From: Polynucleobacter sp. AP-Elch-400A-B2
Lineage (GTDB): Bacteria; Pseudomonadota; Gammaproteobacteria; Burkholderiales; Burkholderiaceae
NCBI RefSeq assembly: GCF_018688355.1
Contig: NZ_CP061317.1
Coordinates: 1,620,091 to 1,684,090, forward strand
Reading direction: 5' to 3'
DNA length: 64,000 nt
Part shown: positions 52,652 to 60,753 of the stretch, piece by piece
How the letters are laid out: each line of letters opens with the position of its first letter
Numbering within the stretch: position 1 is the stretch's first letter
Position numbers and translations under genes: made by a program
The notes under the pieces: model-generated
What the model was told of the DNA's origin: nothing
Database searches by the model: none
Seen by the model: the letters and a program-made list of their open reading frames with translations, nothing else

Positions 52652-53953
52652 CTAATTAACTGGACATCCATTAGCCAATTGCTTTCCAGCAATACGATCT
52701 TTAATCCAAGTCAGATACATGGGAGCTGAAACGCCGGGAGTACTAAAGTGGGTTTGCTCTCCTGGCAACTGGACTCTCTGTATGTTTGCACCCATAGCGC
52801 ACATCTGCTTTTGATATAGCTCATGCTCAATTGGGGGAACTGCAGTGTCTTTAGTGCCCCAGTAAATAACAACTGGTACAACAGGTTTAATTGGCTTCAC
52901 ACTACCATCAATTAACGCTTTTACCCAGGCTAAGGAGTTGCTAGCCTGAGGCTTCAACAAAGACTTGTACTTGTCTCCATAAGCATAATTAAAAGAATCA
53001 GCCATCACATGAACACACTTATTACTAGCCAATTTATCCACAAACTGCGCGCCCTCATCAGTCAGGATATCTGTCAACTTGAGATGTGGATATGCGGCTT
53101 GAGCACCCCAAAGACCCATTACATAGTGAGCGAATAAAAATATATTCGGGACATTGGCCTGAGTAAATTCATTGATCAACTTGTTCGCGCCAAGCTCATC
53201 AGTCGGTGGGTTACGGAGCATAGCTGCTTGATCATCTGGTGCCAAGCCAATAAACCCAAGAAATTGAAGATTATCTGCGGCAGTGCCTTGAAGGGATTGG
53301 TAGTCAAGCAAACTTGCAGCAGCTAGAATTGCTCCGCCACCCTGCGACCAACCGTAAGCAATCGCCCTCTTGCCAGCGCCAGGCTCTTTCATTGAGCTTG
53401 CTGCTCTTACAGAATTAATAACATCTCTACCATTGGTCCCCGCAATCGCATATTGATGTTTACCACCACCGCCCAGCCCTTGGTAATCCGTGGCAATAAT
53501 CACATAGCCTTCCTTAATGAATTGCTCAACATTCGGAATGCCGTAGTCGGTCCAAGAGTTGCCATCCGCTAAAAAATATTCATTCAAGGGAGCGGTTGGA
53601 TCAACAATTTGGGATGGGCCACAACTTTGAGCCGATCCCGTGGTACCGTGCGCCCACGCCAAAATAGGTCTTCCTTCTTTTGGGGCGGCTCCCAGAGGGG
53701 CAATGATGACCGCCGTGGCAATAGTCTTGCGCTCAGCTACATCAGATGAAATATAAGCAATTCTCCATGCTTGCGCACCCTGCACTGATGTTTTAATTTT
53801 CTCTTGCTTTACGATTTGCCCCAATTTTCCTGCGGGGCTCATTTTTGTGACAGCTTCATAAAAAGGCGGAAGCGGTGGAGCTGCTTGAACGCACAAGGGA
53901 AGTGAGCCAATAAAGAATAGGGGCAATAAAAATATCTTGAATAAATTTTTCAT
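52652..53953 (-). CDS. secretory lipase family alpha/beta hydrolase
   Basis: An exported 433-residue hydrolase. The signal peptide ends near VQAAP. The nucleophile elbow is AYGWSQGGGAILAAASLL, with an oxyanion region ILAWAHGTTGSAQSC and a C-terminal PVVIYWGTKDTAVPPIEH (aspartate) and THFSTPGV (histidine). This order fits the secretory lipase (LIP) family, which in bacteria may cut lipids or other esters outside the cytoplasm. I start at the ATG at 53953, with AGGA seven bases upstream. It follows the double cupin gene. Confidence 0.83.
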   Translation of the reverse strand: MKNLFKIFLLPLFFIGSLPLCVQAAPPLPPFYEAVTKMSPAGKLGQIVKQEKIKTSVQGAQAWRIAYISSDVAERKTIATAVIIAPLGAAPKEGRPILAWAHGTTGSAQSCGPSQIVDPTAPLNEYFLADGNSWTDYGIPNVEQFIKEGYVIIATDYQGLGGGGKHQYAIAGTNGRDVINSVRAASSMKEPGAGKRAIAYGWSQGGGAILAAASLLDYQSLQGTAADNLQFLGFIGLAPDDQAAMLRNPPTDELGANKLINEFTQANVPNIFLFAHYVMGLWGAQAAYPHLKLTDILTDEGAQFVDKLASNKCVHVMADSFNYAYGDKYKSLLKPQASNSLAWVKALIDGSVKPIKPVVPVVIYWGTKDTAVPPIEHELYQKQMCAMGANIQRVQLPGEQTHFSTPGVSAPMYLTWIKDRIAGKQLANGCPVN

Positions 53954-53973
53954 AAAAAATCCTGTAAACACAA

Positions 53974-54627
53974 TCAAACTAATAAATGACCAGTCTTAAC
54001 AAATATAGTACATCCCTCTTTACTGAAAGGCTGATGCAAACTCAAATGGGGGCTTCTGATCCATGAGCCAGCGGGATAGCGCCCATGTTCATCCTCAAAC
54101 ACACCGTCCACCACAAAGATTTCTTCACCTCCATAGTGCTTATGTGGGTTGAAATAGGTTTGGGGAGCCCATCGAACCAAAGTGGATCCATTACCCTGCC
54201 GCATGAGCGGCATTACATGAAGACCAGGAACCATGCCTTGATGCCAAGGCGCTGATTTGGTATCAACGAGCTCTCGCTCCACTTGCTCAACTCCAAGATG
54301 TCGCAGCTTCACAAAAAGAGTGCAACCCGTTTGACTATGAGGAGCATGAGAAGATCCAGGGGGATTCATGATGTAGGTGCCAGCCGGATAATCGCCGGCT
54401 TCATCGCTAAATACTCCATCAAGCACCAATATCTCCTCACCAAATTCATGGGTGTGCGTTGGAAAATGAGAATTAGGTAAATAACGAACGATCGAGCTTG
54501 CCTTTGCAATTTCATCGCCAACACGATCCAGCATACGTCTTTCAATACCCGCTTCAGGGCTAGGAACCCAAGGTAGATCATGATGATTAATCACGACTCT
54601 CTTACTGTAGTCAGAGTTGATATTCAT
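53974..54627 (-). CDS. double ChrR-like cupin domain protein
   Basis: A 217-residue protein made of two similar cupin domains of the ChrR C-terminal type. The first carries HFPTHTHEFGEEILVLDGVF with DEAGDYPAGTYIMNPPGSSH, the second NPHKHYGGEEIFVVDGVF with DEHGRYPAGSWIRSPHLSLH. Both have the metal-binding histidines and glutamate. The anti-sigma zinc domain of ChrR is absent, and no ECF sigma gene is nearby, so it is probably an enzyme or sensor rather than an anti-sigma factor. In ChrR this cupin responds to singlet oxygen. Confidence 0.83.
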   Translation of the reverse strand: MNINSDYSKRVVINHHDLPWVPSPEAGIERRMLDRVGDEIAKASSIVRYLPNSHFPTHTHEFGEEILVLDGVFSDEAGDYPAGTYIMNPPGSSHAPHSQTGCTLFVKLRHLGVEQVERELVDTKSAPWHQGMVPGLHVMPLMRQGNGSTLVRWAPQTYFNPHKHYGGEEIFVVDGVFEDEHGRYPAGSWIRSPHLSLHQPFSKEGCTIFVKTGHLLV

Positions 54628-54730
54628 TTATTACATTCAGATATTTAAAAGGATGGCTAAGCATAGCAAGCAATTTTAGTAGATGTGGATAAATCCAGAA
54701 TCCCGACTCAAAATAGGAGGGCTATCAAGA

Positions 54731-54750
54731 AAAAAACCCTTGCTAAGGGT
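54731..54750 (-). terminator. terminator-like hairpin upstream of the cupin gene
   Basis: A 6-bp stem ACCCTT / AAGGGT with a 3-base loop; on the minus strand it is followed by a run of T. It lies about 100 bases upstream of the cupin start, so it could block antisense transcripts from the right or attenuate the cupin transcript. The rest of 54628-54819 shows nothing else that I can identify, except AGGAGG before the gene at 54820. Confidence 0.5.
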
Positions 54751-54819
54751 ATTTACCAAATCTTCATTGGAATAAGTTGCTTGATATCGACTTAGACTAT
54801 TCACAACCCAGGAGGAAAT

Positions 54820-55737
54820 ATGCAACGTCGTCAGATACTAAAAATGTTGGTCGCATCAAGTGTCATTTCTGTGCCGGGGTTTCTACTCGCTCAGAACAGT
54901 AAGCCAGCACAAATAACGATTATTTATGATGCCTTTGGGAAACCCTCTGACCTGGGTCGTGGCTGGGGATACGCGGCACTTATCGAGTATGGTGGAAAAC
55001 GGATTCTGTTTGATACCGGCGGGCAATATAAAGTATTTGCGGAAAATGTTAAAAAACTAAAAATTAACCTGAAGAACTTAGACTTTGTTGTGCTCTCTCA
55101 CAGACATGGTGACCACACATCAGGAATCCAATTTGTTTTAGAGCAAAACCCCAAGGTTCAGTTTTATGCCCCCACTGAACCCGGCTCGTTTGGCAATCCA
55201 ATTAATGGCGCCAGTCCACTTGGAAAATTGATATCTAGGAAAGTAGATGATGTTCCACATGATCTACATTACTTTGATGGTAAGTATGAGGATAGGTACA
55301 AAGTTGACTCAGCTTGGCCAACAGCAAACATCACATTAATCGATAAACCAACCGAAGTAATGCCTGGATTTTATCTATTTAAGACCATATCCGAGAATAA
55401 AGGAACTATGGAGTTGAATGAACTTTCATTAGCCATTAAGACCCCTAAGGGACTAGCAGTTATCGTGGGATGCTCTCATCCGGGTATTGAAAAAATACTA
55501 GCAGCCGCCTCTGAAATTGATCCCAAAATTTATACACTGGCCGGAGGACTCCATCTAGTGGATGTTAGCGACCAACAAATTACTCAAATTGCTTCTAACT
55601 TTAAGAATAAATGGGGTATCGAAAGAGTGGCTGCAGGCCATTGTTCTGGAGAATTTGCTCAAGCTGAGTTTAGTCGCAGTTTTGGCGATAGGCATGATCA
55701 CTCTGGCGTTGGAGAGATTATTCTTTTGCCAAAATAG
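54820..55737 (+). CDS. exported MBL-fold metallo-hydrolase
   Basis: A 305-residue metallo-beta-lactamase-fold protein. An N-terminal RRQILKMLVASSVISVPGFLLA resembles a Tat-type or lipid-free Sec signal (twin arginine). The metal motif is VVLSHRHGDHTSGIQF, with further ligands in VGCSHPGIE and AAGHCSG. This arrangement fits the subgroup related to methanopterin-type phosphate synthase-like hydrolases. Function unknown. A strong AGGAGG precedes the ATG. Confidence 0.82.
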   Translation: MQRRQILKMLVASSVISVPGFLLAQNSKPAQITIIYDAFGKPSDLGRGWGYAALIEYGGKRILFDTGGQYKVFAENVKKLKINLKNLDFVVLSHRHGDHTSGIQFVLEQNPKVQFYAPTEPGSFGNPINGASPLGKLISRKVDDVPHDLHYFDGKYEDRYKVDSAWPTANITLIDKPTEVMPGFYLFKTISENKGTMELNELSLAIKTPKGLAVIVGCSHPGIEKILAAASEIDPKIYTLAGGLHLVDVSDQQITQIASNFKNKWGIERVAAGHCSGEFAQAEFSRSFGDRHDHSGVGEIILLPK

Positions 55738-55770
55738 TTTTCGTAAGTACTAATTACACAACAGATGGCC

Positions 55771-55791
55771 GCTCAGTACACTCAACTGAGC
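55771..55791. terminator. hairpin between convergent genes
   Basis: A perfect 7-bp stem GCTCAGT / ACTGAGC with a 7-base loop spans the stop codon of leuD and lies 34 bases after the metallo-hydrolase gene. No T-run follows in either direction, so the terminator role is only probable. Confidence 0.4.
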
Positions 55792-56423
55792 CTGTCCATC
55801 GTTTTTCTTGCAACATCCTTTACCCAAGCTTGCTTATTCCAGTGCTCCTGGGCAAAAGCATCGATTTCTGCCTTGTACTTTAAGGTAAGGCCAATCACAT
55901 CTAAGCCTTCCAAGAACATGCGGCGATGTCTTGCTGACATGGCAAATGCGAACTGATGATTGATAGTGCGAACCGTGAGGCTCTCAATATCAATATCCAG
56001 GCTGATTGGTGCGCCTTTATCATCAGCTTCTTTCATTAAAGCTTGCACTTGATCTTCAGGCAAAACAACCAGCAATAAACCATTACCCATTGCATTGGAG
56101 TAGAAAATCTCTGCAAAGCTAGAAGCAATGACTGCCTTAAATCCAAACTGCTGCATCCCCCAAACAGCATGTTCACGACTAGAACCACAGCCATAGTTTG
56201 AGCCTGCGATCAAAACATCCGTTTTTGCATAAGCAGGCTGGTTCAAAAAGAAGTTTTGCTTTGGCTCTCCATGCTCATCAAAGCGCAGATCATAAAATAA
56301 ACCCTGCGCTAAGCCAGACTTATCGATGCCGCGTAAAAACTGCTTTGGCATGACTTGGTCAGTATCAAAATTAGCAATACGTAACGAGGCGGCGTGTCCA
56401 TTAATTTTGGATAGCTTATGCAT
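55782..56423 (-). CDS. leuD: LeuD-like isopropylmalate dehydratase small subunit
   Basis: A 213-residue swivel-domain subunit of the aconitase superfamily. It shows FDTDQVMPKQFLRGIDKSGL and GSNYGCGSSREHAVWGMQQFGFKAVIASSFAEIFYSNA, the substrate-binding region of LeuD. I use the ATG at 56423, with AGGAG six bases upstream; this overlaps the end of leuC by eight bases. No leuA or leuB is present here, and the pair is joined to a dehalogenase-like gene, so it may be a paralogue with another substrate. Confidence 0.85.
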   Translation of the reverse strand: MHKLSKINGHAASLRIANFDTDQVMPKQFLRGIDKSGLAQGLFYDLRFDEHGEPKQNFFLNQPAYAKTDVLIAGSNYGCGSSREHAVWGMQQFGFKAVIASSFAEIFYSNAMGNGLLLVVLPEDQVQALMKEADDKGAPISLDIDIESLTVRTINHQFAFAMSARHRRMFLEGLDVIGLTLKYKAEIDAFAQEHWNKQAWVKDVARKTMDRLS

Positions 56424-57837
56424 TGTTAGCTCCTTGTAACTTACGTACATCTGTAATCTTGCCCGTGACTGCAGCAGCAGCTGCCATTGCAGGACTCATC
56501 AAATGGGTAATTGCATCCCTACCTTGACGACCCTCAAAATTGCGATTAGTTGTGGAGGCGCAGCGTGTGCCAGAAGTTAAAACATCATCGTTCATGGCAA
56601 GGCACATGGAGCAACCCGGCTTGCGCCATTCAAAACCAGCGGCAATGAGCTTGTCGGCAATGCCCTCTTTTTCAGCCTGAGCTTTAACGGCGCCAGAGCC
56701 CGGCACAACCATCGCTCGAACACCGGGCGCTACTTTGCGATCACCGATTGCGGCAATCACATTCCGCAAGTCTTCAATACGGCCATTAGTGCAAGAGCCG
56801 ATAAATACATGGTCAATTGGCGTACCCTCTAATGTTTGACCATCAGATAGCTTGGTATATCTCAAGGCTTGTTCAAGACTCAACTGATCAATTGGATCTT
56901 GAATAGAATCCTTTATTGGAATAGTAGCGTTAATAGCAATGGCTTGATCTGGACTGGTTCCCCAAGTTACAAAGGGCGCCATATCACTTGCATCAAACTC
57001 ATATTCTTTTTCAAACTGAGCATCTGCATCTGAATATAAGCTTGCCCAGTACGCTAATGCACGGTCTTTTATCTTACCCGTAATATCAGGACATCTCGCC
57101 AGCACGTAATCGATAGCTGTTTTATCTGGTGCGATTAAGGCTCCTCGAGCGCCCGCCTCCACTGCCATATTGCATAAAGTAAAGCGTGCCTCAGTACTCA
57201 AATCTATTAGCGCCGATCCACTGAACTCAACTACGTAGCCAATTGCACCCTTAGCACCAATCTGGCTAATGATGTTCAATATCATGTCTTTAGAAGTGGT
57301 GCCAGCTGGCAATACTCCATTGATCTGGATACGCATATTTTTAGCTAAGCGGTATACCAAGGTTTGGGTAGCCAGTACATGCTCAACTTCGGATGTTCCA
57401 ATACCGAAACCCAGCGCCCCTAAAGCGCCATAGGTAGTAGTGTGGCTATCACCACAAATGATCACCATACCTGGACGTACCATGCCATGCTCGGGTGATA
57501 CGACATGCTCAATGCCTTGCAATGGGTGATTGGTGTCAAACAAGGGGATGTTGTGCTTTACACAATTCTTCTTCAGATTTAACGCTTGCAATGAAGAGGC
57601 TGGATCAGCAATCTTTCTAGGCATTTCATGATGAGTAGGAATGATATGGCTCACAACAGAGATATTCTGTCCCGGCATAAGCACTTCACGACCTTTTTCA
57701 TCCAGACCTGAAAACGCTTGTGGACTAGTGTATTCATTCATCAAATGTAAATCGCAGAAGAGCAGCACATTCTCCTCATCTAACTTCACTACCGTATGAG
57801 AATCCACTAATTTTTGATACAGAGTTTTAGCGCTCAT
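56416..57837 (-). CDS. leuC: LeuC-like isopropylmalate dehydratase large subunit, divergent
   Basis: A 473-residue aconitase-type iron-sulfur protein. Cluster cysteines are in GSCTNGRIEDLRN and WRKPGCSMCLAMN; CGDSHTTTYGALGALGFGIGTSEVEHVLATQTL is also present. Compared with ordinary LeuC, the GSCTNS motif reads GSCTNG and the HNVPT region reads HIIPTHHEMPRK, both near the active site. This points to a paralogue acting on a different 2- or 3-hydroxy acid. It overlaps the upstream hydrolase gene by four bases (ATGA). Confidence 0.85.
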   Translation of the reverse strand: MSAKTLYQKLVDSHTVVKLDEENVLLFCDLHLMNEYTSPQAFSGLDEKGREVLMPGQNISVVSHIIPTHHEMPRKIADPASSLQALNLKKNCVKHNIPLFDTNHPLQGIEHVVSPEHGMVRPGMVIICGDSHTTTYGALGALGFGIGTSEVEHVLATQTLVYRLAKNMRIQINGVLPAGTTSKDMILNIISQIGAKGAIGYVVEFSGSALIDLSTEARFTLCNMAVEAGARGALIAPDKTAIDYVLARCPDITGKIKDRALAYWASLYSDADAQFEKEYEFDASDMAPFVTWGTSPDQAIAINATIPIKDSIQDPIDQLSLEQALRYTKLSDGQTLEGTPIDHVFIGSCTNGRIEDLRNVIAAIGDRKVAPGVRAMVVPGSGAVKAQAEKEGIADKLIAAGFEWRKPGCSMCLAMNDDVLTSGTRCASTTNRNFEGRQGRDAITHLMSPAMAAAAAVTGKITDVRKLQGANNA

Positions 57838-58745
57838 CGACTATCTCGATTTAAAAATGGCATTACTTTTTCCAGCAGAATATCTGGCGCCTCTTCTGGA
57901 AGATAGTGCCCACAAGGCAAAGTCTCACCAATCACATTTCGACAAATCGCCTGCCACTCTTGGAGGGGCTTAAAGCATTTATCAACCACGCCATCCGCAC
58001 CCCACAGCACCATCGTGGGCATCTCCAACTTCCTTCCAGTTGCAATGTCTTCACGATCGTGAATCAAATCAATTCCGGCTGCAGCGCGGTAATCCTCGCA
58101 CATCCCATGCGCCGCTCCAGGCAAGGCAATACAGCGCATGTATTCAGCTAAGGCCCTGGGATCAAAGGGCTTTAGACCGGCATGGCGCCTTCCCATTAAA
58201 TCCCGAATATAAGCTGCAGGATCCGCTTCAATGAGTCGCTCCGGCAGAGGCGAAGGCTGTATTAAAAAGAACCAGTGCCAGTAGGCTTTAGCAAATGCAT
58301 CATTGGTTTTTTCATACATAGAGAGGGTGGGTGCAATATCAAGCATGATCAAGCTTCTAACTGAGGCAGCATGATCCATCGCTAAACGATGTGCGACTCG
58401 CGCACCCCGATCATGCGCCAGCACATCAAAACGATTAAATCCAAGTTGGCGCATCACCTCAACTTGATCCTGTGCCATCTCTCTCTTTGAATAATTACTA
58501 TGGTCACTTGTACCCTCAGGTTTAGAAGAGTCTCCATAACCCCGTAGGTCCGTCATGACTAATGTGTGCTTTTTCATGAGCTCTGGGGCAACCTTATGCC
58601 AAATAGCATGGGTTTGGGGATGTCCATGCAATAGCAATAGTGGTGAACCAGACCCACCCACATGGCCAGCAATTTGAATTCCATTCACCTCAAAAACACG
58701 CGCCTGAAATCCAGGAAATAATGCATCTGATGACATAAGTACCAT
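57834..58745 (-). CDS. haloacetate (fluoroacetate) dehalogenase-like hydrolase
   Basis: An alpha/beta hydrolase of 303 residues in which the nucleophile is aspartate, not serine: LAHDRGARVAHR with D112, R113 and R116. In fluoroacetate dehalogenase this D-R-x-x-R set attacks the carbon and binds the carboxylate. The halide-pocket residues are also present: H157 and W158 (YWHWFF) and Y219 (CEDY); the triad is completed by D136 (MLDIAP) and H280 (CGHYLPEE). All key positions fit. It would convert haloacetates to glycolate, although other 2-halo acids or epoxides are possible. First gene of an operon with leuC- and leuD-like genes. Confidence 0.85.
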   Translation of the reverse strand: MVLMSSDALFPGFQARVFEVNGIQIAGHVGGSGSPLLLLHGHPQTHAIWHKVAPELMKKHTLVMTDLRGYGDSSKPEGTSDHSNYSKREMAQDQVEVMRQLGFNRFDVLAHDRGARVAHRLAMDHAASVRSLIMLDIAPTLSMYEKTNDAFAKAYWHWFFLIQPSPLPERLIEADPAAYIRDLMGRRHAGLKPFDPRALAEYMRCIALPGAAHGMCEDYRAAAGIDLIHDREDIATGRKLEMPTMVLWGADGVVDKCFKPLQEWQAICRNVIGETLPCGHYLPEEAPDILLEKVMPFLNRDSR

Positions 58746-58810
58746 TCGTATATTGATTTAATCTACAGTAATACTAAGCTGATTCATATAACTCTTTAAA
58801 CTCAATGCAA

Positions 58811-58840
58811 TAAAAAAATGCCAACCCTAGAGTTGGCATT
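58811..58840 (-). terminator. rho-independent terminator of the amidohydrolase gene
   Basis: A 9-bp stem AATGCCAAC / GTTGGCATT with a 6-base loop; on the minus strand a run of T follows. It lies 52 bases after the stop of the gene at 58893. The same stem sequence (TGCCAAC) recurs in the hairpin at 63803. Confidence 0.82.
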
Positions 58841-58847
58841 AATGTTG

Positions 58848-58875
58848 CTAGTGAGGCCACTTGGGCCTAGGCCCT
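58848..58875 (-). repeat. degraded tRNA-3'-end-like repeat, copy 1
   Basis: Directly after the terminator hairpin comes CTAGTG and a T-arm-like inverted repeat (AGGCC-CAAGT-GGCCT on the minus strand). It aligns with the better preserved copy at 63838 in CTAGTG, AGG..CAAGT and scattered positions, about 21 of 38 bases. Weak alone; supported by the shared hairpin beside it. Confidence 0.4.
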
Positions 58876-58892
58876 AAAACCACAGTCAAAAG

Positions 58893-59870
58893 TTAATATT
58901 TCAACCCTAATAACTTGGCAGGATTCTTTTTCATCATAGTGTCAATATCTGACTGAGAAACGCCTGCAGCCTTAACGGCTGCAATCTCATTTTCAACTCC
59001 ATCAGGAGGCGTCATCATCCCTTGCTGACCTAGGTCGGTCGATAACACTAAGTGCTCTGCACCGATTTCCTTGACTGCCTTTGCCACAGTATTGGCATCT
59101 ACCTTCTCCCAATGCGTCATCCACTTGTATTGAGCATCTGGGCCAGTCATAAACTGCAAGTAACAAATCTCAATCTTTGCACCCATCGCAGCAACTTGCT
59201 TAGCTTGCTCCATGCTCAGACCTGGAATATTGGTTAAGCCATGGGTAATTAAAATATTGTTTACCCCCAACTCTTTTGCACGCTTAACTACCACCATAAT
59301 TTCCTCAGCTGAAACGTGGCCTGTTGCCAAAATTAAATTTTCTCGCGCAATGATCTTTAAAACTTCTTCCATCTCTGGCGTGACATTGCCATTAGCAGTT
59401 ACAACAAGACCAGATTTATTTTTATCAACTAGTGTCTTCACATGCTTATCGGAGTCAAAGGTAGGGAGCCATACCACTTTGCCGCGACCGCCTGACATAC
59501 GGTGCATCCACTCCACTGCAGATGGATTTACACCCCCGACAGATTTATTGAGGACAATTCCGCCCCAAACTTCAATGCCCGGAACTTGCTGCATCACAAG
59601 TGCAGCTCTGTCTGCAGTCGTAACAACGTGATTTTTAATTACAAAACCGAGCATGCCTTTGCGTTTAGCGATCATTGCAAGCTCAATATCCGTCAGCGAT
59701 CTACCAAATACATCGGGATCTGGATGCACATGCATATCAATCACCCCAGCAGCCGGACTCACTTTCGGGGGTGGTGGTGGGAATCCAACTTGCGCGAATA
59801 GAGGGGTAGTAGTCCCTAGTAAGCCCGCAGTACAGATGAGCAAAATGGTATTGAATGTATAGCGAATCAT
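58893..59870 (-). CDS. exported amidohydrolase-like metal-dependent hydrolase (DUF6282-like)
   Basis: A 325-residue protein with a signal peptide (to PLFAQ), a Pro-rich segment (FPPPPPK), and a TIM-barrel metal site: VIDMHVHPDPDVFGRSLTD, then LATGHVSAEE, LITHGLTNIPG and LSTDLGQQGM, which are the histidine/aspartate ligands of amidohydrolases. Members of this group (DUF6282) have no assigned substrate. It lies within the segment flanked by the tRNA-end repeats. Confidence 0.8.
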   Translation of the reverse strand: MIRYTFNTILLICTAGLLGTTTPLFAQVGFPPPPPKVSPAAGVIDMHVHPDPDVFGRSLTDIELAMIAKRKGMLGFVIKNHVVTTADRAALVMQQVPGIEVWGGIVLNKSVGGVNPSAVEWMHRMSGGRGKVVWLPTFDSDKHVKTLVDKNKSGLVVTANGNVTPEMEEVLKIIARENLILATGHVSAEEIMVVVKRAKELGVNNILITHGLTNIPGLSMEQAKQVAAMGAKIEICYLQFMTGPDAQYKWMTHWEKVDANTVAKAVKEIGAEHLVLSTDLGQQGMMTPPDGVENEIAAVKAAGVSQSDIDTMMKKNPAKLLGLKY

Positions 59871-60002
59871 TTACTGTCTCCTTGTATTATTTTCATCTAC
59901 TGTACTTCAGATAAATTGGGGCGTATTTAAGTAGTTGCCCCTAGGAGACACTCAATGTATCTGACCTTCTAAATCATTTCACAATACATTGGCTTCTGTA
60001 GA

Positions 60003-60668
60003 ATGAATCCCATGAAACCAACGATCAAAATTGACTATGTATCCGATGTTGCTTGCCCTTGGTGTGCCGTAGGCTTAGGCAATCTCAATCAGGCAATTGC
60101 CCAATTAAGTGACAAAGCAAATTTTGAGGTTCATTTTCGGCCCTTTGAGCTCAATCCTAAGATGCCCTTGGGTGGTCAGGATGCCATTGAGCACCTCACT
60201 GAAAAATATGGCTTAACCGTAGAACAGGTCCAAGCCAACCAAGCAAATATTCGGGCCAAGGCGCTAGAGGCAGGCTTTGAGTTTCATCCAGAAGGACGGA
60301 AAAGGGTTTACAACACTTTTGATGCTCATCGCCTCTTATATTGGGCTAGCAAAGAATATGACCTACAAAAACAGGCTAAGCTAAAAAAAGAATTGCTCAA
60401 TACTTACTTTTGCCTCGCAGTAAATCTAGATAAACAAGAAAATGTAATAGATGCAGTACTACGGGCTGGACTCGATAAAGACAGGGCCCAAGAGATACTC
60501 AATGGCAAAGAGTTTACAAACGAAGTGCGAGAAGAAGAAGTGACTTATACAGGCGCTGGTATCAGCTCGGTCCCATCCATCATTCTCAATGGGGAATACC
60601 TCTTGCAAGGAGCCCAAGCTCCTGAGTCATTCGTAAATGCATTTGAGCAAATCCTCCAGAAGGACTAA
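60003..60668 (+). CDS. DsbA family oxidoreductase, FrnE-like
   Basis: A 221-residue cytoplasmic protein of the DsbA/FrnE family. It begins with IDYVSDVACPWCAVGLGNL, containing the CPWC active site, and continues with VHFRPFELNPKMP, a helical insert, and GISSVPSIILNGEYLLQGAQAPE with the cis-proline. No signal peptide is present, which fits FrnE rather than periplasmic DsbA. It may exchange thiols or respond to oxidative stress. Confidence 0.88.
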   Translation: MNPMKPTIKIDYVSDVACPWCAVGLGNLNQAIAQLSDKANFEVHFRPFELNPKMPLGGQDAIEHLTEKYGLTVEQVQANQANIRAKALEAGFEFHPEGRKRVYNTFDAHRLLYWASKEYDLQKQAKLKKELLNTYFCLAVNLDKQENVIDAVLRAGLDKDRAQEILNGKEFTNEVREEEVTYTGAGISSVPSIILNGEYLLQGAQAPESFVNAFEQILQKD

Positions 60669-60675
60669 AAAGACA

Positions 60676-60709
60676 AAAACCCCCACCATTGCTGATGAGG
60701 GTTTTTTTG
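60676..60709 (+). terminator. probable terminator of the DsbA-like gene
   Basis: AAAAACCC pairs with GGGTTTTT across a loop of about 16 bases, followed by more T. The stem has only three GC pairs, so termination may be weak. It serves the gene ending at 60668 and possibly the convergent gamma-glutamyltransferase gene. Confidence 0.6.
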
Positions 60710-60710
60710 C

Positions 60711-60750
60711 TAGTGGTTCACTAGGACTTCAACCTAAAACTAAAAGATCG
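60711..60750 (-). repeat. tRNA-3'-end-like repeat, copy 2
   Basis: CTAGTG followed by a segment in which CACTAGGACTTCAACCT matches CACCAGGACTTGAACCT of the copy at 63838 at 15 of 17 positions. On the minus strand it forms a T-arm (TTAGG-TTGAAGT-CCTAG) whose pairs are all kept despite base changes. It ends just before the stop of the gamma-glutamyltransferase gene. Confidence 0.55.
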
Positions 60751-60753
60751 AAT

